This document shows, piece by piece, positions 19,281 through 29,090 of a stretch of DNA of 64,000 nucleotides; the stretch's first letter is position 1; the number at the start of each line of letters is the position of its first letter. The stretch spans positions 1,116,001 to 1,180,000 of the forward strand of contig NZ_CP113945.1 of NCBI RefSeq assembly GCF_029392855.1, read 5' to 3'. A program made the position numbers and the translations under genes. The notes beneath the pieces are model-generated. The model did no database searches. It was given only the letters and a program-made list of their open reading frames with translations, and was not told the origin of the DNA. This DNA comes from Lactobacillus sp. ESL0680 (GTDB lineage: Bacteria; Bacillota; Bacilli; Lactobacillales; Lactobacillaceae).

Positions 19281-19325
19281 AAAAGCAAAGAACATGTTTG
19301 CGCGAGTGCCCGAAACATGTTCTTC
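19281..19325 (-). terminator. Terminator after the rhodanese gene
   Basis: AAGAACATGTTT pairs perfectly with AAACATGTTCTT around a 13-base loop, with T-rich sequence after it. It separates the yqgQ-rhodanese group from miaA. Confidence 0.85.
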
Positions 19326-19328
19326 TAA

Positions 19329-19733
19329 TTAATATTTAGATGTTTTTGTGCGACCATTCCACTCATCAAAACCATTTTTCAACCATTTAATTGAAGAAAA
19401 CTTCTTCTTTTGCAAAAATCTGGCAGCTCGCAAAGTTACGGTTAATGAGTCAGAGTATAAATAAACCGGCAAATCGGCTCTAAGTTCGCTATATTGGTAT
19501 TTAAGGGTGGTATAAGGCAAGTTACGTGCACCATCAATATGTTTTCTCTTAAATGGGGCTTTTTCACGTAAATCAACGATTTGGGCCTTTCTCATTCCCT
19601 TGTTAAATTCCTCATTGGTTAAGTCGCCGCTGCCGAGACGCTTAGTCTGGAACTTATTCCATAGCCAAACTGCAACAAAAGCAAGAATGACAACTACTAA
19701 GACAACATCCAAAATAATTAAAAAAGTTGACAT
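19329..19733 (-). CDS. Membrane-anchored rhodanese-like protein lacking the catalytic Cys
   Basis: Small protein of 134 residues with one N-terminal transmembrane segment (residues 4-25) and a rhodanese-like domain facing the cytosol or envelope. VDLREKAPFKRKHIDGARNL is the family's opening motif. The active-site loop, normally LYC.sG, reads YLYSDSLTVT: Ser at about residue 94 replaces the sulfur-carrying Cys, so sulfurtransferase activity is unlikely. Similar YqhL-type proteins lie near gluP and yqgQ in Firmicutes. Its role is unknown; a binding or scaffold function is an inference. Confidence 0.85.
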   Translation of the reverse strand: MSTFLIILDVVLVVVILAFVAVWLWNKFQTKRLGSGDLTNEEFNKGMRKAQIVDLREKAPFKRKHIDGARNLPYTTLKYQYSELRADLPVYLYSDSLTVTLRAARFLQKKKFSSIKWLKNGFDEWNGRTKTSKY

Positions 19734-19788
19734 TGATTTAACTCTTTTCTAAATAAACTTATAAGAACAATTTTACTACTAAATTATC

Positions 19789-20007
19789 CTAGCTTCTATG
19801 CTTTTCTTTCTCTTTGCGTTCTTCATGCTCATGTTCACGCCGCAAAATCATCTTCGCAATTAGGTAATCATGCTTGTCAATTAAGCGTGAACGATTAATA
19901 TTGTCAAGTTCAAGCGCCATCAGCTCAATGTCCCAAATGCGTTTGCCAACATGCACAAGGACACCATATTTTTCAAGGAGCTGCTGAACATCATATAAGT
20001 TCTTCAT
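19789..20007 (-). CDS. yqgQ: YqgQ family protein (DUF910)
   Basis: Small cytosolic protein of 72 residues with a helical N-terminal part (YDVQQLLEKYGVLVHVGKRIWDIELM) diagnostic of the YqgQ family, ending in a charged tail rich in Glu, His and Lys. The function is not known. It overlaps the rhomboid gene by one base, the same pairing as yqgP(gluP)-yqgQ in Bacillus, which suggests a shared role or co-regulation with the protease. Confidence 0.9.
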   Translation of the reverse strand: MKNLYDVQQLLEKYGVLVHVGKRIWDIELMALELDNINRSRLIDKHDYLIAKMILRREHEHEERKEKEKHRS

Positions 20008-20684
20008 TAGAATCTAATGACCATACCCATTCTAACAGCAGCAACTACATAAACTATGAGGACACAAGCAGCAACTACCCGCCACTTTTCAGAATATTTC
20101 TGCAAAGCACGATCACCTAAAATAATTGCTAGAAGTAAACCAGTGACAAAACCACCGATATGACCTTGAATATCAATATTGGTATCAAACAAATCAAGTC
20201 CAATATTAATCACTGCAAGCCAGAATGCCTGTTTACCCAAATAAACAAGTACTGGATTATCTCGATTACGCAAACCGATTGCCGTCATGGCACCCATCAG
20301 CCCAAAAAGTGCGGTCGAAGCACCAGCACTGATTGCTTGGTCGCTCCCCATTGCTAGACTTAACAAGTTGCCACCAATTCCAGACAACAAATAAACAATT
20401 AAAAAGCGCCAATGTCCCAAAATTTGTTCCATGTAGATGCCCAGATAATAAATCATTACAGCATTAGAAACAATATGCATAATTCCCATATGCAAGAATT
20501 GAGCGGTAAACAGGCGCCACCATTGACCGCCTGCCACTACAGCATAATTACTCATCGCGCCCATTTTGATTAAAACGCCAGAATTTTGTGAACCACCTAG
20601 GGCAGTTTCCATTAAAAAGACCACAAACAAAACAATTAAAATGGTCCATGTCATGTAACTATCTTTAAAACTTTGTTTTTGCAT
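20007..20684 (-). CDS. gluP: Rhomboid-family intramembrane serine protease
   Basis: Cleaves transmembrane helices within the membrane. It has 225 residues and six to seven hydrophobic segments. The catalytic Ser lies in GASTALFG (about residue 123) and the catalytic His in GHIGGF (about 175). HMGIMHIVSNAV (about 65-76) is the counterpart of the HxxxxHxxxN motif; here His-65, His-70 and Asn-74 fit. It lacks the N-terminal cytosolic domain and the C-terminal TPR of Bacillus GluP, so it is the short form. It sits between the formyl-THF cyclo-ligase gene and yqgQ, in one operon. Confidence 0.93.
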   Translation of the reverse strand: MQKQSFKDSYMTWTILIVLFVVFLMETALGGSQNSGVLIKMGAMSNYAVVAGGQWWRLFTAQFLHMGIMHIVSNAVMIYYLGIYMEQILGHWRFLIVYLLSGIGGNLLSLAMGSDQAISAGASTALFGLMGAMTAIGLRNRDNPVLVYLGKQAFWLAVINIGLDLFDTNIDIQGHIGGFVTGLLLAIILGDRALQKYSEKWRVVAACVLIVYVVAAVRMGMVIRF

Positions 20685-20699
20685 TATAGCCTCGCTAAC

Positions 20700-21266
20700 T
20701 TACAAAACTGCATTGGGAGTAATAATCGTTTGCATTGGTACATCCGTTTGTTCAACGTCCCATGTAGTCTTATTAAAAATCATCTGTGAATTTACTAGAG
20801 CAACCGTCTTAGTTTGCTGATGTTTAGCTAAAAAGCGATCATAATATCCGCCGCCAAAGCCAAGCCGCTGATGTGTATCCTTTGCAAAAGCAAGTCCTGG
20901 CACAATAATTAAGTCCAAGTCATTATTAACTTTCGCATTCGGATCATCAACTTCCACAACACCAAACTTAGAAGTCGTCAACTTAGTCATATAACTATAA
21001 TACAGAAAATCTTGTGAACGTTCTGGATTGTTATAGGCCTTAGCTAAATAGACATCCTTACCTTGATCCCATAATAAAGCAATTAACCGTGAAGTATCAA
21101 CCTCATAAGCAAGCGAAGAAGTTACGCCAACTGTTTGACTATTTTGGAGTTCATCCCAAGCCATTATTTTGTCTAACAGCTGCTGGTCCTCCAGTTCTTT
21201 TTGTTCAGTTTTTGCAAAATCTTGTAATCGACTGATTTGTTTTTGCCGTAAATCTTTTTTATTCAT
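20700..21266 (-). CDS. 5-formyltetrahydrofolate cyclo-ligase
   Basis: Converts 5-formyl-THF to 5,10-methenyl-THF with ATP, recycling a folate storage form. It has 188 residues. The signature LGFGGGYYDRFL is near residue 135, and an N-terminal Lys/Arg-rich helix (KKDLRQKQI) is typical. Known as yqgN in Bacillus, fau/ygfA in enterics. It is 15 bp upstream of the rhomboid gene, so a yqgN-gluP-yqgQ-rhodanese operon is likely. Confidence 0.94.
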   Translation of the reverse strand: MNKKDLRQKQISRLQDFAKTEQKELEDQQLLDKIMAWDELQNSQTVGVTSSLAYEVDTSRLIALLWDQGKDVYLAKAYNNPERSQDFLYYSYMTKLTTSKFGVVEVDDPNAKVNNDLDLIIVPGLAFAKDTHQRLGFGGGYYDRFLAKHQQTKTVALVNSQMIFNKTTWDVEQTDVPMQTIITPNAVL

Positions 21267-21283
21267 CGATTTCTTTCACTACA

Positions 21284-21315
21284 AAAAATAGCAGGAACAA
21301 AATGCCCCTGCCATA
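21284..21315 (-). terminator. Terminator of rpmG
   Basis: In the minus-strand transcript GGCAGGGGCA faces TTCCTGCT around a short loop, with six T after it. It lies between rpmG and the cyclo-ligase gene. Confidence 0.7.
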
Positions 21316-21323
21316 TTGGTTTA

Positions 21324-21473
21324 TTACTTAGTTTCACGATGAAGAGTTGCGTGTCTTTCAACAGGGCAATACTTCTTCAAACTTAAACGTTCCGGATGCT
21401 TACGCTTGTTTTTCTTAGATAAGTAACTTCTGTCGCCACATTCGGTGCATTCCAAAATGATGTTATCTGCCAT
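21324..21473 (-). CDS. rpmG: Ribosomal protein bL33
   Basis: Large-subunit ribosomal protein of 49 residues, read directly from the sequence: it begins [18 protein letters not shown] and ends [13 protein letters not shown]. Four cysteines in two pairs (CTEC, then a single Cys in KKYCPVE) show a zinc-type relic with an incomplete second CxxC, since the second pair reads YCPVE. The ATG at 21473 has a GGTGGTGAAAG region ahead. The gene stands alone between the PBP gene and the cyclo-ligase gene. Confidence 0.93.
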   Translation of the reverse strand: MADNIILECTECGDRSYLSKKNKRKHPERLSLKKYCPVERHATLHRETK

Positions 21474-21557
21474 TTCTTTCACCACCTACAATTTATTATT
21501 CTGACTGAATTATGATAGCATTTTTTAGAAAGTTTTACCAGAGTTATCCTCAAATTT

Positions 21558-23651
21558 CTAATTTTTATGCAATTTAAAGTAATCTTGGACCATTGCCTTG
21601 GCCATTTGCAAGGTATATGAACCTTCCAAATCTGGATCTAATCCTGGGAAAACAACCGCAACTGCTAACTTAGGACTATTCGACGGTGCATAACCAACAA
21701 AGGTCGCATTAATCAACTCTGGCGGATTCTTCTGGTTTGGATGATTAGGATCATAGTAGAATGTTTGGGCGGTTCCGGATTTACCCGAAATTGACGGCTT
21801 AACATCCTTTAACTTATGAGCCGTTCCCCACGAATTAGTCCCGTGAACAACGCGCCAGAACCCCTGATGGATAACATCTAACTCGTCACTAGTCCACGGA
21901 ATCCGTAATTGCACATTAGGCTTCTTGTTATAGTCAATGTAGACTTTCTTACCATTAGTAGCCGTATGACCTACTGACTGCACAACATATGGCTGCAAAC
22001 GATAACCGCCATTGGCAATCGTGGACACATATTGCGCTAATTGAATTGGCGTATAAGCATCATAGTTACCATAAGCCAGGTCAAGGACCGACCCAGACAG
22101 AATTTGTCCTTGGGCATTAAACGATTTACCCTGAATCCCAGCCGATTCACCTGGCAAGTCAACGCCTGTCTTTTGTCCTAAGCCAAACATATTAAAGTTA
22201 CGCCGCAGCGTGTCAAAAGCCGTATCAGGCATACTGATAAATTGTTTAGGCACATATTTAGCATGAACCCAATTCATTGCTAGGTGCATCATATAAATGT
22301 TACTTGATACTTCAAGAGCTGTCGGTGCATCCAAAGCACCAAATGTCCCAACTGGATAGACAGACTTCTTAATTGGCGAACCTGGCAAATAAATCGGCGT
22401 ATCAGGCAAAGTATTGTTAGTTGGGGTAATTACCTTATTAATCAGACCGCCGCCGACCATTGCCCCCTTAACAACTGACCCCATAACATAAGTTTGGTTA
22501 ATGACACCTAGGGCGTTATCAACAGTCTTATTCTTGTTCGGGTCGCGGTTAATCCCAGCAACGGCCAATAGAGCTCCAGTCTGCGGGTTCATTGCCACGG
22601 CATAAGCCCCATTGGAATAATGGGCTGCTCCTGAAGCAATAGCTGAAGCATAGGTCTGCTTGAGTGCGTTTTGAACTTCCTTTTGGTACTTAGCATCAAG
22701 CGTTAGAACCAAACTGGCACCAGCCTGACCAGAATAAACCGACTTAGTCTGTTCAATATTACCATCAGACTTGGTCCAGACCTTGCTGGTGGACTTCGTT
22801 CCCTTTAAAAGCGGTTCATATTCCTCTTCTAAGTATGATGTCCCCACGCGGTCATTACGCGAATAACCATTAGTCAGGTAATATTGCAAATTATCACTTG
22901 GCAAGCCGGCTTTTTCAGTTGAAACTGAACCGATGATACTTTGAATAGACGAGCCATTAGGATAGGACCGCTGCCAATCAGTCCCAATACCAACTCCAGG
23001 CAAGCTAGATAGGTGTTCACCCACCTCGGCAATTTCCTTATCAGTTAGGCCCTGATTTTTAATATAAATTGTTGATAGGGTATATGCACCCGATATTTTG
23101 TTATAAATTAAAGCTGCTGTCTTCTCACGGGTTGTCAGCTTGATGTGCTCCTTACGCACTTGATCGTTGATTGCATTATTAATGAGTTCTTCGTCTTCGG
23201 TATTGCGCACCGACTTAGGTACCTTAGCTGTTTCCTTAGTGCTGTTAGCCTTATTACCAAGATAATAATCAATTACCTGCTGCTCAGTTGGCTTTTCATC
23301 ATTAAGTCTAATGTAATAACTTAAAGCATTGGCAATTGAATATACTTGGTCGGACGTAGTTGAAGCACTTTTGGTATAAGTAATGGCATTCTGCGCCTTA
23401 TTACCAACCAAAACGCGGCCTTTACTATCGTACATAACGCCGCGCGGCACCTGACTTGATACCACAGCAGAATTAGACTTCTGCACTTCGGCCTTAAAGC
23501 GTGAGCCATAACCTAGCTGCAAATATGCTAGCTGGCCAATCAGCGTCGCAAACAGAACAAAAATAATCCCTAAAATAATTTTCATTCTGAGCGGTGTTGA
23601 TGATTGACTTTTTGCATTAGCAGCTCCGCGATGTTTTTTAGAATATTTCAC
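21558..23651 (-). CDS. pbp2B: Class B penicillin-binding protein (PBP2B type)
   Basis: Transpeptidase that cross-links peptidoglycan during division or elongation. It has 697 residues. A short basic cytosolic tail and one membrane anchor (residues 22-46) are followed by the class B dimerisation domain (RGVMYDSKGRVL near 70). The penicillin-binding domain has Ser392-X-X-Lys395 (MGSVVKG), the SSN triad at about 449-451 and KSGT at about 624. No PASTA domains follow, unlike PBP2x. It is probably monocistronic and tolerates the common PBP2A/2B alternative naming. Confidence 0.93.
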   Translation of the reverse strand: MKYSKKHRGAANAKSQSSTPLRMKIILGIIFVLFATLIGQLAYLQLGYGSRFKAEVQKSNSAVVSSQVPRGVMYDSKGRVLVGNKAQNAITYTKSASTTSDQVYSIANALSYYIRLNDEKPTEQQVIDYYLGNKANSTKETAKVPKSVRNTEDEELINNAINDQVRKEHIKLTTREKTAALIYNKISGAYTLSTIYIKNQGLTDKEIAEVGEHLSSLPGVGIGTDWQRSYPNGSSIQSIIGSVSTEKAGLPSDNLQYYLTNGYSRNDRVGTSYLEEEYEPLLKGTKSTSKVWTKSDGNIEQTKSVYSGQAGASLVLTLDAKYQKEVQNALKQTYASAIASGAAHYSNGAYAVAMNPQTGALLAVAGINRDPNKNKTVDNALGVINQTYVMGSVVKGAMVGGGLINKVITPTNNTLPDTPIYLPGSPIKKSVYPVGTFGALDAPTALEVSSNIYMMHLAMNWVHAKYVPKQFISMPDTAFDTLRRNFNMFGLGQKTGVDLPGESAGIQGKSFNAQGQILSGSVLDLAYGNYDAYTPIQLAQYVSTIANGGYRLQPYVVQSVGHTATNGKKVYIDYNKKPNVQLRIPWTSDELDVIHQGFWRVVHGTNSWGTAHKLKDVKPSISGKSGTAQTFYYDPNHPNQKNPPELINATFVGYAPSNSPKLAVAVVFPGLDPDLEGSYTLQMAKAMVQDYFKLHKN

Positions 23652-23855
23652 TTAATTCAAACCTCTCTAAACTAGAGTTATTTTAACAAAAAGCAGACGC
23701 CAATTCTATCACTTGACCATAGCTTTGGCAAAATTTTAAAAGATTACGTCAGGAATTTTCACTCGGCAATTTAGTTACCGCTAACATAATTTCATAATTC
23801 GCTTCTGTCTTGTTAGCGTTTGTAATAAAATTAGAATTAAAAAAGGAGAGATTTT

Positions 23856-24767
23856 ATGACACTTACATACCAAATTGGCGTTGATGCCGGCGGAACACAT
23901 ACCACAGCAATTGCTTACGACATGCAGGGGCAAGAGCTTGAACGAGCTGAAGCTGGCGCTGGACAAGTTAATACTGACTATGACAACGCAATTATTAATA
24001 TCAGCGATGCTATTAACCATCTGCTTAATCAAATTGATGGCGACTGCCAGCGAATTTTGTGTGGTATCGCGGGTTTATCCGTTATCGGCAATGCACCGCA
24101 AGTTGCTGCCGCAATTTCTAGTAAAGTTGGCAATCTGCCAACGCGGGCGATTACCGACTCACTCCTTGCTCTATACAATGGTCTTGAGGGTGCCGATGGC
24201 GGTTTAGTAATTGCAGGAACCGGTTCTGTTTTCAATGGCTTACAAAACGGTCATATCATTACTACTGGCGGTTACGGCTCATTATTAGGTGATGAAGGGT
24301 CTGGTTATGCAATTGCCCTCTCTGCCTTAAAAGCAGCTTTACTCAGTTGGGATAAGCGCGAAGATAATGCCTTAATTACAATGTTTAACCGGATATTTGC
24401 AGTTGATAATATCGTTGATGGTACCGCCAAGTTTTACCAAATGACTAATCCCGAAGTTGCTTCAATGGCGGTCGAAGTTGCTAAACTTGCCGACCAAGGT
24501 GACGTGAACGCGACAGCAATTATTAAGGAGCAGGCCGAATTACTTGCCCGCGATATTATTATCGGCATGGATCGTTATGACAACCCTAAGCCAATGAAGG
24601 TGGCATTGACCGGTTCTGTTCTTGCCAATAACTCAATGCTGCGGGGCTTTTTAGAAGCTAAAGTTCATGCCAAATATCCGCAAGCAGAATTTTCAATTTC
24701 TAATGGTGAAAATGCCCGCGGAGTTGTCTTTGACAAGAGCAAGGATTACCGTCACTTTACAAATTAA
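23856..24767 (+). CDS. N-acetylglucosamine kinase-like ATPase (BadF/BadG family)
   Basis: Actin-fold sugar kinase of 303 residues. The phosphate-1 motif is VDAGGTHTTAIAYD near residue 10. The phosphate-2 motif IAGTGSVFNG and GGYGSLLGDEGSGYAI lie near 118-148, typical of the BadF/NagK-type GlcNAc kinase branch. The likely substrate is an N-acetylhexosamine, perhaps from cell-wall turnover; this is inferred from the family. AAGGAG precedes the ATG. It is a lone plus-strand gene between two minus-strand operons and ends at a bidirectional terminator. Confidence 0.85.
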   Translation: MTLTYQIGVDAGGTHTTAIAYDMQGQELERAEAGAGQVNTDYDNAIINISDAINHLLNQIDGDCQRILCGIAGLSVIGNAPQVAAAISSKVGNLPTRAITDSLLALYNGLEGADGGLVIAGTGSVFNGLQNGHIITTGGYGSLLGDEGSGYAIALSALKAALLSWDKREDNALITMFNRIFAVDNIVDGTAKFYQMTNPEVASMAVEVAKLADQGDVNATAIIKEQAELLARDIIIGMDRYDNPKPMKVALTGSVLANNSMLRGFLEAKVHAKYPQAEFSISNGENARGVVFDKSKDYRHFTN

Positions 24768-24779
24768 GTAAGCGATAAC

Positions 24780-24811
24780 AAAAAAAGCAGTTCTAATGAA
24801 CTGCTTTTTTA
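24780..24811. terminator. Bidirectional terminator between the sugar kinase gene and greA
   Basis: AAAAAAGCAGTTC and GAACTGCTTTTTT pair perfectly around TAAT. Confidence 0.9.
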
Positions 24812-24818
24812 ATTTTAA

Positions 24819-25295
24819 CTATTCTTCTACCTTGTTGATGACAACTTCAAACTTGCCGCCTGGGGTTGAAATAGTTACGGTTTCGCCCTTCTTCTTACCT
24901 AAGATAGCTTGGGCAATTGGTGAATCGTTAGAAATTTTACCGCTTAGTGGGTCAGATTCGTCACTACCAACAATTGTGTAGGTTTCTGGATCATCCTCAC
25001 CGACTTCAGTATAAGTAACCGTCTTACCAACAGCTACTTCGTCAGGATTGCTGGCATCAGCATCAACAACATGCGCATACTTCAGCATTTCTTCAACGAC
25101 ACTGATCCGATCTTCAAGGTGACTCTGCTCATCCTTAGCAGCATCATACTCGGAGTTCTCGGACAAGTCACCGTATGAGCGGGCAACCTTAATTCGTTCG
25201 ATTACTTCTGGACGTTTAACAACTTTTAAATTTTTAAGTTCTGCTTCAAGTTTTTCTTTTCCTTCAGCAGTCATTGGATATGATTTTTCAGGCAT
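24819..25295 (-). CDS. greA: Transcription elongation factor GreA
   Basis: Rescues backtracked RNA polymerase by promoting transcript cleavage. It has 158 residues, the standard length. The N-terminal coiled-coil hairpin carries the acidic tip [15 protein letters not shown] (about residues 43-57). The C-terminal FKBP-like domain includes [30 protein letters not shown] lies before the ATG. It is the gene after pheT in the same direction, with a 70-bp gap. Confidence 0.97.
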   Translation of the reverse strand: MPEKSYPMTAEGKEKLEAELKNLKVVKRPEVIERIKVARSYGDLSENSEYDAAKDEQSHLEDRISVVEEMLKYAHVVDADASNPDEVAVGKTVTYTEVGEDDPETYTIVGSDESDPLSGKISNDSPIAQAILGKKKGETVTISTPGGKFEVVINKVEE

Positions 25296-25368
25296 AAAAT
25301 ATACTCCTTAAAGTTAAATTTTCTTTGCAATGGTCTATGATATTAATTTCCCAGCACAAAGTCAACCT

Positions 25369-27786
25369 CTAACGAATTTTAGCGCTAAGTTTATCTTCCA
25401 AATCTGCCATAATCGCATTCATTGCCTTAGTGACAACTTCATCAGTCAAAGTATCTTTTTCATTCAAGAAGGTCAGGTTGTAAGCCAAACTCTTCTTGTC
25501 ATCGTCAATATGTGTCCCTTGGTAAACATCAATTACGCGTAGATTGCGCAGGTACTTACCGCCATTTGCTTTAATGACGTCTTCAATTTCTTGGTTAGTA
25601 ACGTCTTCTTTAACCAAGATTGACAAGTCACGTTCAATTGCAGGGAATTTCGGTGCTGGCGTTGAAACAGTCTTCGGTGCAATAATCATTGGAATAATTT
25701 CATCGAGATTTAATTCATAACCGTAAATTTCTGCACCGTTGAGAGCCTTATCAGCCATCGTAACAGTGTGAGCAATCATGCCAATCAAACCAACATACTT
25801 GCCCTTGATGTAAATTCCAGCGGTTCTAGTTGGGTGCAAGCCAGCAACAATTTCTGCCTTATATTCAACTTCATTTAAGTCGATTCCAATTGCTAATAAC
25901 AAATTAGTTAATTGACCCTTAACATGGTAGAAATCAATCTTTTCGTCTTCATGTTGCCAGTTGGCAAAGTAAGTATTACCAGAGTAAAGTGCAGCTAAAT
26001 GTTCGTGCTCATTGTAAGTGCCACCTTCATGGTCATAAACACGGCCTTGCTCATAAAGGGCTAATTGATCTTGCTTACGTGCCATATTGTAGCTGGCAGC
26101 ATCAACTAATCCCGTTAACAAGTTTTGTCTTAATGTTGAGCGGCTTGAGTTAAGTGGCATTTGAACTGCAACAACTTCTTTAGGATCTTTGGTAAAAGCC
26201 AATGCCTTATCTGGTGAAGTTAATGAGTAAGAGATTGCTTCAAGCAAGCCTTGACCTTGAGCAACCTTTTTAATTCTTCTTAGGACTGTTTCTTCCTTAG
26301 AATAGCCACCGTGAGTTTCTGCTAGAACAGGTTGGGTTGATTCAATATTGTCATAACCATATAGCCGGCCCACTTCTTCAACTAGATCTGCAGGAATGGC
26401 AATATCCCAACGTCTTGCTGGGACATTAACAGTTAGATCATCACCATTAAGTTCAGCCTTAAAGTTTAACTGGTCAAAAATGTGCAGCATTTCATCGCCA
26501 GAAATGGTCGTACCTAAGGCTTTATTAATGTATGAAGCAGTAGTTTTAATTACAACTTGCTCACGCGACTCATCAGCAGCCTTAATTACACCCTCGGCAA
26601 CTGTCCCCTGCGCATTATTTCTGAGAAGCAATGCTGCCATGTCAAGTGCACGCATCGTAGCATCCCAGTTAACACCCTTTTCGTAGCGACTTGAAGCTTC
26701 AGTTCTGTTCGCATGACGCAAGGCAGCTTTTCTAATTAAAGTCGGGTCAAAGATAGCAGATTCCAAGATAACATCGGTGGTATCATCTTCAATTTCTGAA
26801 TTAAGACCACCCATTACCCCAGCCATCATGACAACACGGTCACCGTCGGTAATGACAATGTCATTAGGATCAAGATCAACGTCTTTGTTGTTCAATAAAA
26901 CTAATTTTTCACCCTTATTGGCTTGACGTACAACCAACTTGCCACTCTCAAAGGCGCGAGCATCATAAGTGTGCATTGGTTGGCCTGTCAGCAGCATAAT
27001 ATAGTTAGTTACATCAACTACATTGTTAATTGGACGAATTCCGGCATTCCATAACCGTTTTTGCATCCACAAAGGACTGTCAGCAATTTTAACACCAGTT
27101 ACTTTACGCAAGTAGAACTTAGGAGCTAACTTGGGATCAACTTGGGCATCAAAGTCACTTGTCCAATCGGAACCATCAGCCTTCAAAGTTACATCTTCAA
27201 CCTTAACAGGCTCGTCGACAATAGCACCAACTTCGTATGCGGAGCCTTCCATTGACAAGGTATCAGCACGGTTAGGGGTAATGTCAAAGTCAAAGATGTA
27301 ATCGTCCATTCCTAATGGTTCATAAGCATCTTGCCCCGGTTTAATATCTGCATCTTCAGGGAAGACATAAATCCCATCAGTGTATTTTTCAGGAACTAAA
27401 TTGTCGGCAAAGCCGATTTCTTGTAAACCACAAATCATGCCGTTAGATTCATAACCGCGCATCTTGCCCTTTTTGATCTTAACGTTGTCGGCAATTCTTG
27501 CGCCTGGCAAAGCAACAACAACATTCTCACCAGCAGCAACATTTGGCGCGCCACAGACGATTTGGTGAGGCTCATCTTCACCAACATCAACGTGAGTGAT
27601 GTTAAGGTGAGTACCCTCAATTGGCGTGCAGTCAATAATATGACCGATTACTAATTTTTTCAAACCTTCTTGTGGGTGTTTAACTTCAGCAACTTCAACA
27701 CCTGTCCGGGTGATTTTTTCGCCTAATTGTTTGGGATCTTGATCTAATTTTAGAAAATCTTGTAGCCAATTGTATGAAACTAGCAT
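25369..27786 (-). CDS. pheT: Phenylalanyl-tRNA synthetase beta chain
   Basis: Large chain of the alpha2-beta2 synthetase that charges tRNA-Phe. It has 805 residues with the usual order: N-terminal EMAP/tRNA-binding domain (VIGHIIDCTPIEGTHLNITHV, GAPNVAAGENV), the B3/B4 editing domain, B5, the catalytic-like fold, and the C-terminal anticodon-binding domain (FPAIERDLSILV and DVYQG). The start overlaps the pheS stop by one base (TAATG). It is controlled by the T-box upstream of pheS. Confidence 0.97.
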   Translation of the reverse strand: MLVSYNWLQDFLKLDQDPKQLGEKITRTGVEVAEVKHPQEGLKKLVIGHIIDCTPIEGTHLNITHVDVGEDEPHQIVCGAPNVAAGENVVVALPGARIADNVKIKKGKMRGYESNGMICGLQEIGFADNLVPEKYTDGIYVFPEDADIKPGQDAYEPLGMDDYIFDFDITPNRADTLSMEGSAYEVGAIVDEPVKVEDVTLKADGSDWTSDFDAQVDPKLAPKFYLRKVTGVKIADSPLWMQKRLWNAGIRPINNVVDVTNYIMLLTGQPMHTYDARAFESGKLVVRQANKGEKLVLLNNKDVDLDPNDIVITDGDRVVMMAGVMGGLNSEIEDDTTDVILESAIFDPTLIRKAALRHANRTEASSRYEKGVNWDATMRALDMAALLLRNNAQGTVAEGVIKAADESREQVVIKTTASYINKALGTTISGDEMLHIFDQLNFKAELNGDDLTVNVPARRWDIAIPADLVEEVGRLYGYDNIESTQPVLAETHGGYSKEETVLRRIKKVAQGQGLLEAISYSLTSPDKALAFTKDPKEVVAVQMPLNSSRSTLRQNLLTGLVDAASYNMARKQDQLALYEQGRVYDHEGGTYNEHEHLAALYSGNTYFANWQHEDEKIDFYHVKGQLTNLLLAIGIDLNEVEYKAEIVAGLHPTRTAGIYIKGKYVGLIGMIAHTVTMADKALNGAEIYGYELNLDEIIPMIIAPKTVSTPAPKFPAIERDLSILVKEDVTNQEIEDVIKANGGKYLRNLRVIDVYQGTHIDDDKKSLAYNLTFLNEKDTLTDEVVTKAMNAIMADLEDKLSAKIR

Positions 27787-28835
27787 TATCTTTCCTCCTT
27801 ACGGAATTGCTCTAAGAAACGGACATCATTTGTATAAAAATCGCGAATATCATCAATACCATATTTCAAAATCGCGAACCGATCTAAGCCGACACCAAAG
27901 GCAAAACCACCATAGACATTTGAGTCAACGCCGGCATTTTCTAAAACATTAGGGTGAACCATTCCGGCACCTAAGACTTCAATCCAGCCAGTGTACTTAC
28001 AAATTGCACACCCCTTACCATTGCAATTGAAGCAGGAAACATCCATTTCAACTGATGGCTCCGTAAATGGGAAGTAACTTGGACGCAGACGAGTTTCGCG
28101 GTCTTCACCGAAGATGTGCTTAGTGAGCAATTCCAGAGTACCCTTTAAGTCGCCCATTGTGACATTCTTATCGATAACTAACCCTTCCATCTGCATGAAT
28201 TGGTGAGAGTGCGTCGCATCATCATCATCACGACGGTAAACCTTACCAGGTCCAACCATCTTTAATGGTCCTTGAGAAAAGTCATGCTTTTCCAAAACCC
28301 GAGCTTGGTCACCGGAAGTCTGTGAACGCAGCAAATCTTCAGGATCAACATAGAAGGTAGCCTGCATATCACGAGCTGGGTGGTCCTTAGGTAAGTTCAT
28401 CATTTCAAAACAATAGTGGTCAGTTTCAATTTCTGGTCCCTGAACCACTTGGTAACCCATTCCAATAAAGTATTTTTCAAGATCATCCAAGATAATGTTA
28501 ATTGGGTGCTCAGAACCAATATGATTTTCCCGACCTGGCAAAGTCACATCAATCTTTTCTTTTTCAAGACGTTCCTCAACAAGTGCTTCAACAATCTCGG
28601 TCTTAGCATCATCCAATTTATCATTGAACAAATCACGAAGTTTGTTCACCCGTTGACCAATTTCTCGTCTATGTTCAGGGGCAACATCCTTCATTGAGTG
28701 CAAAATTTCAGTTAATTCACCTTTACGGCCAACTAATTTTACCCGAACATCATTTAACTTTTCTTCACTTTCTGCCTTGTCGATTTCAGCGAGGCCTTTA
28801 TCACGAAGTTCTTTCAGTCGATCAAATAAGTCCAT
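27786..28835 (-). CDS. pheS: Phenylalanyl-tRNA synthetase alpha chain
   Basis: Catalytic chain of phenylalanyl-tRNA synthetase. The ATG at 28835 ([14 protein letters not shown]) gives 349 residues; the longer frame runs through the T-box terminator. The N-terminal coiled coil is followed by class II motifs: [12 protein letters not shown] (motif 1 region), [20 protein letters not shown] (motif 2) and [18 protein letters not shown] (motif 3). A zinc-knuckle-like [12 protein letters not shown] is visible near residue 270. It is the first gene of the T-box-controlled pheST operon. Confidence 0.97.
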   Translation of the reverse strand: MDLFDRLKELRDKGLAEIDKAESEEKLNDVRVKLVGRKGELTEILHSMKDVAPEHRREIGQRVNKLRDLFNDKLDDAKTEIVEALVEERLEKEKIDVTLPGRENHIGSEHPINIILDDLEKYFIGMGYQVVQGPEIETDHYCFEMMNLPKDHPARDMQATFYVDPEDLLRSQTSGDQARVLEKHDFSQGPLKMVGPGKVYRRDDDDATHSHQFMQMEGLVIDKNVTMGDLKGTLELLTKHIFGEDRETRLRPSYFPFTEPSVEMDVSCFNCNGKGCAICKYTGWIEVLGAGMVHPNVLENAGVDSNVYGGFAFGVGLDRFAILKYGIDDIRDFYTNDVRFLEQFRKEER

Positions 28836-28849
28836 AATTTTTCCTTTCA

Positions 28850-29090
28850 AATAAAAAAAGCCCCGTCCCGAAAAAGGGACGAAGCTACGCGGTACCACCC
28901 TAGTTTGGACTCCATAAAGTCCACACTCAAGTCTTCGATAACGGTGAATACCGGAATTGATTAGATCCTACTGGCAAGATGAAATTCGCAGTTCCATTTA
29001 GACCTTTCTTTCAGCTCAATAAAAAAGTCTCTCTGATTAAACAATTGCTGTTACTAGTCTTGCTCATTAGTAATTAATTACTAGGATAAT
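28850..29090 (-). promoter_or_regulatory. T-box leader of pheST, Phe (UUC) specifier
   Basis: The transcript has the T-box core AGGGUGGUACCGCG (28886-28909 region) followed by a terminator with stem CGTCCC/GGGACG and a seven-T run (28850-28880). In stem I GCAAG pairs with CTTGC, and the internal loop holds GAAUUUCAU. The UUC triplet maps to 28981-28983, a phenylalanine codon matching pheS. Uncharged tRNA-Phe should switch the leader to antitermination. Confidence 0.9.
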
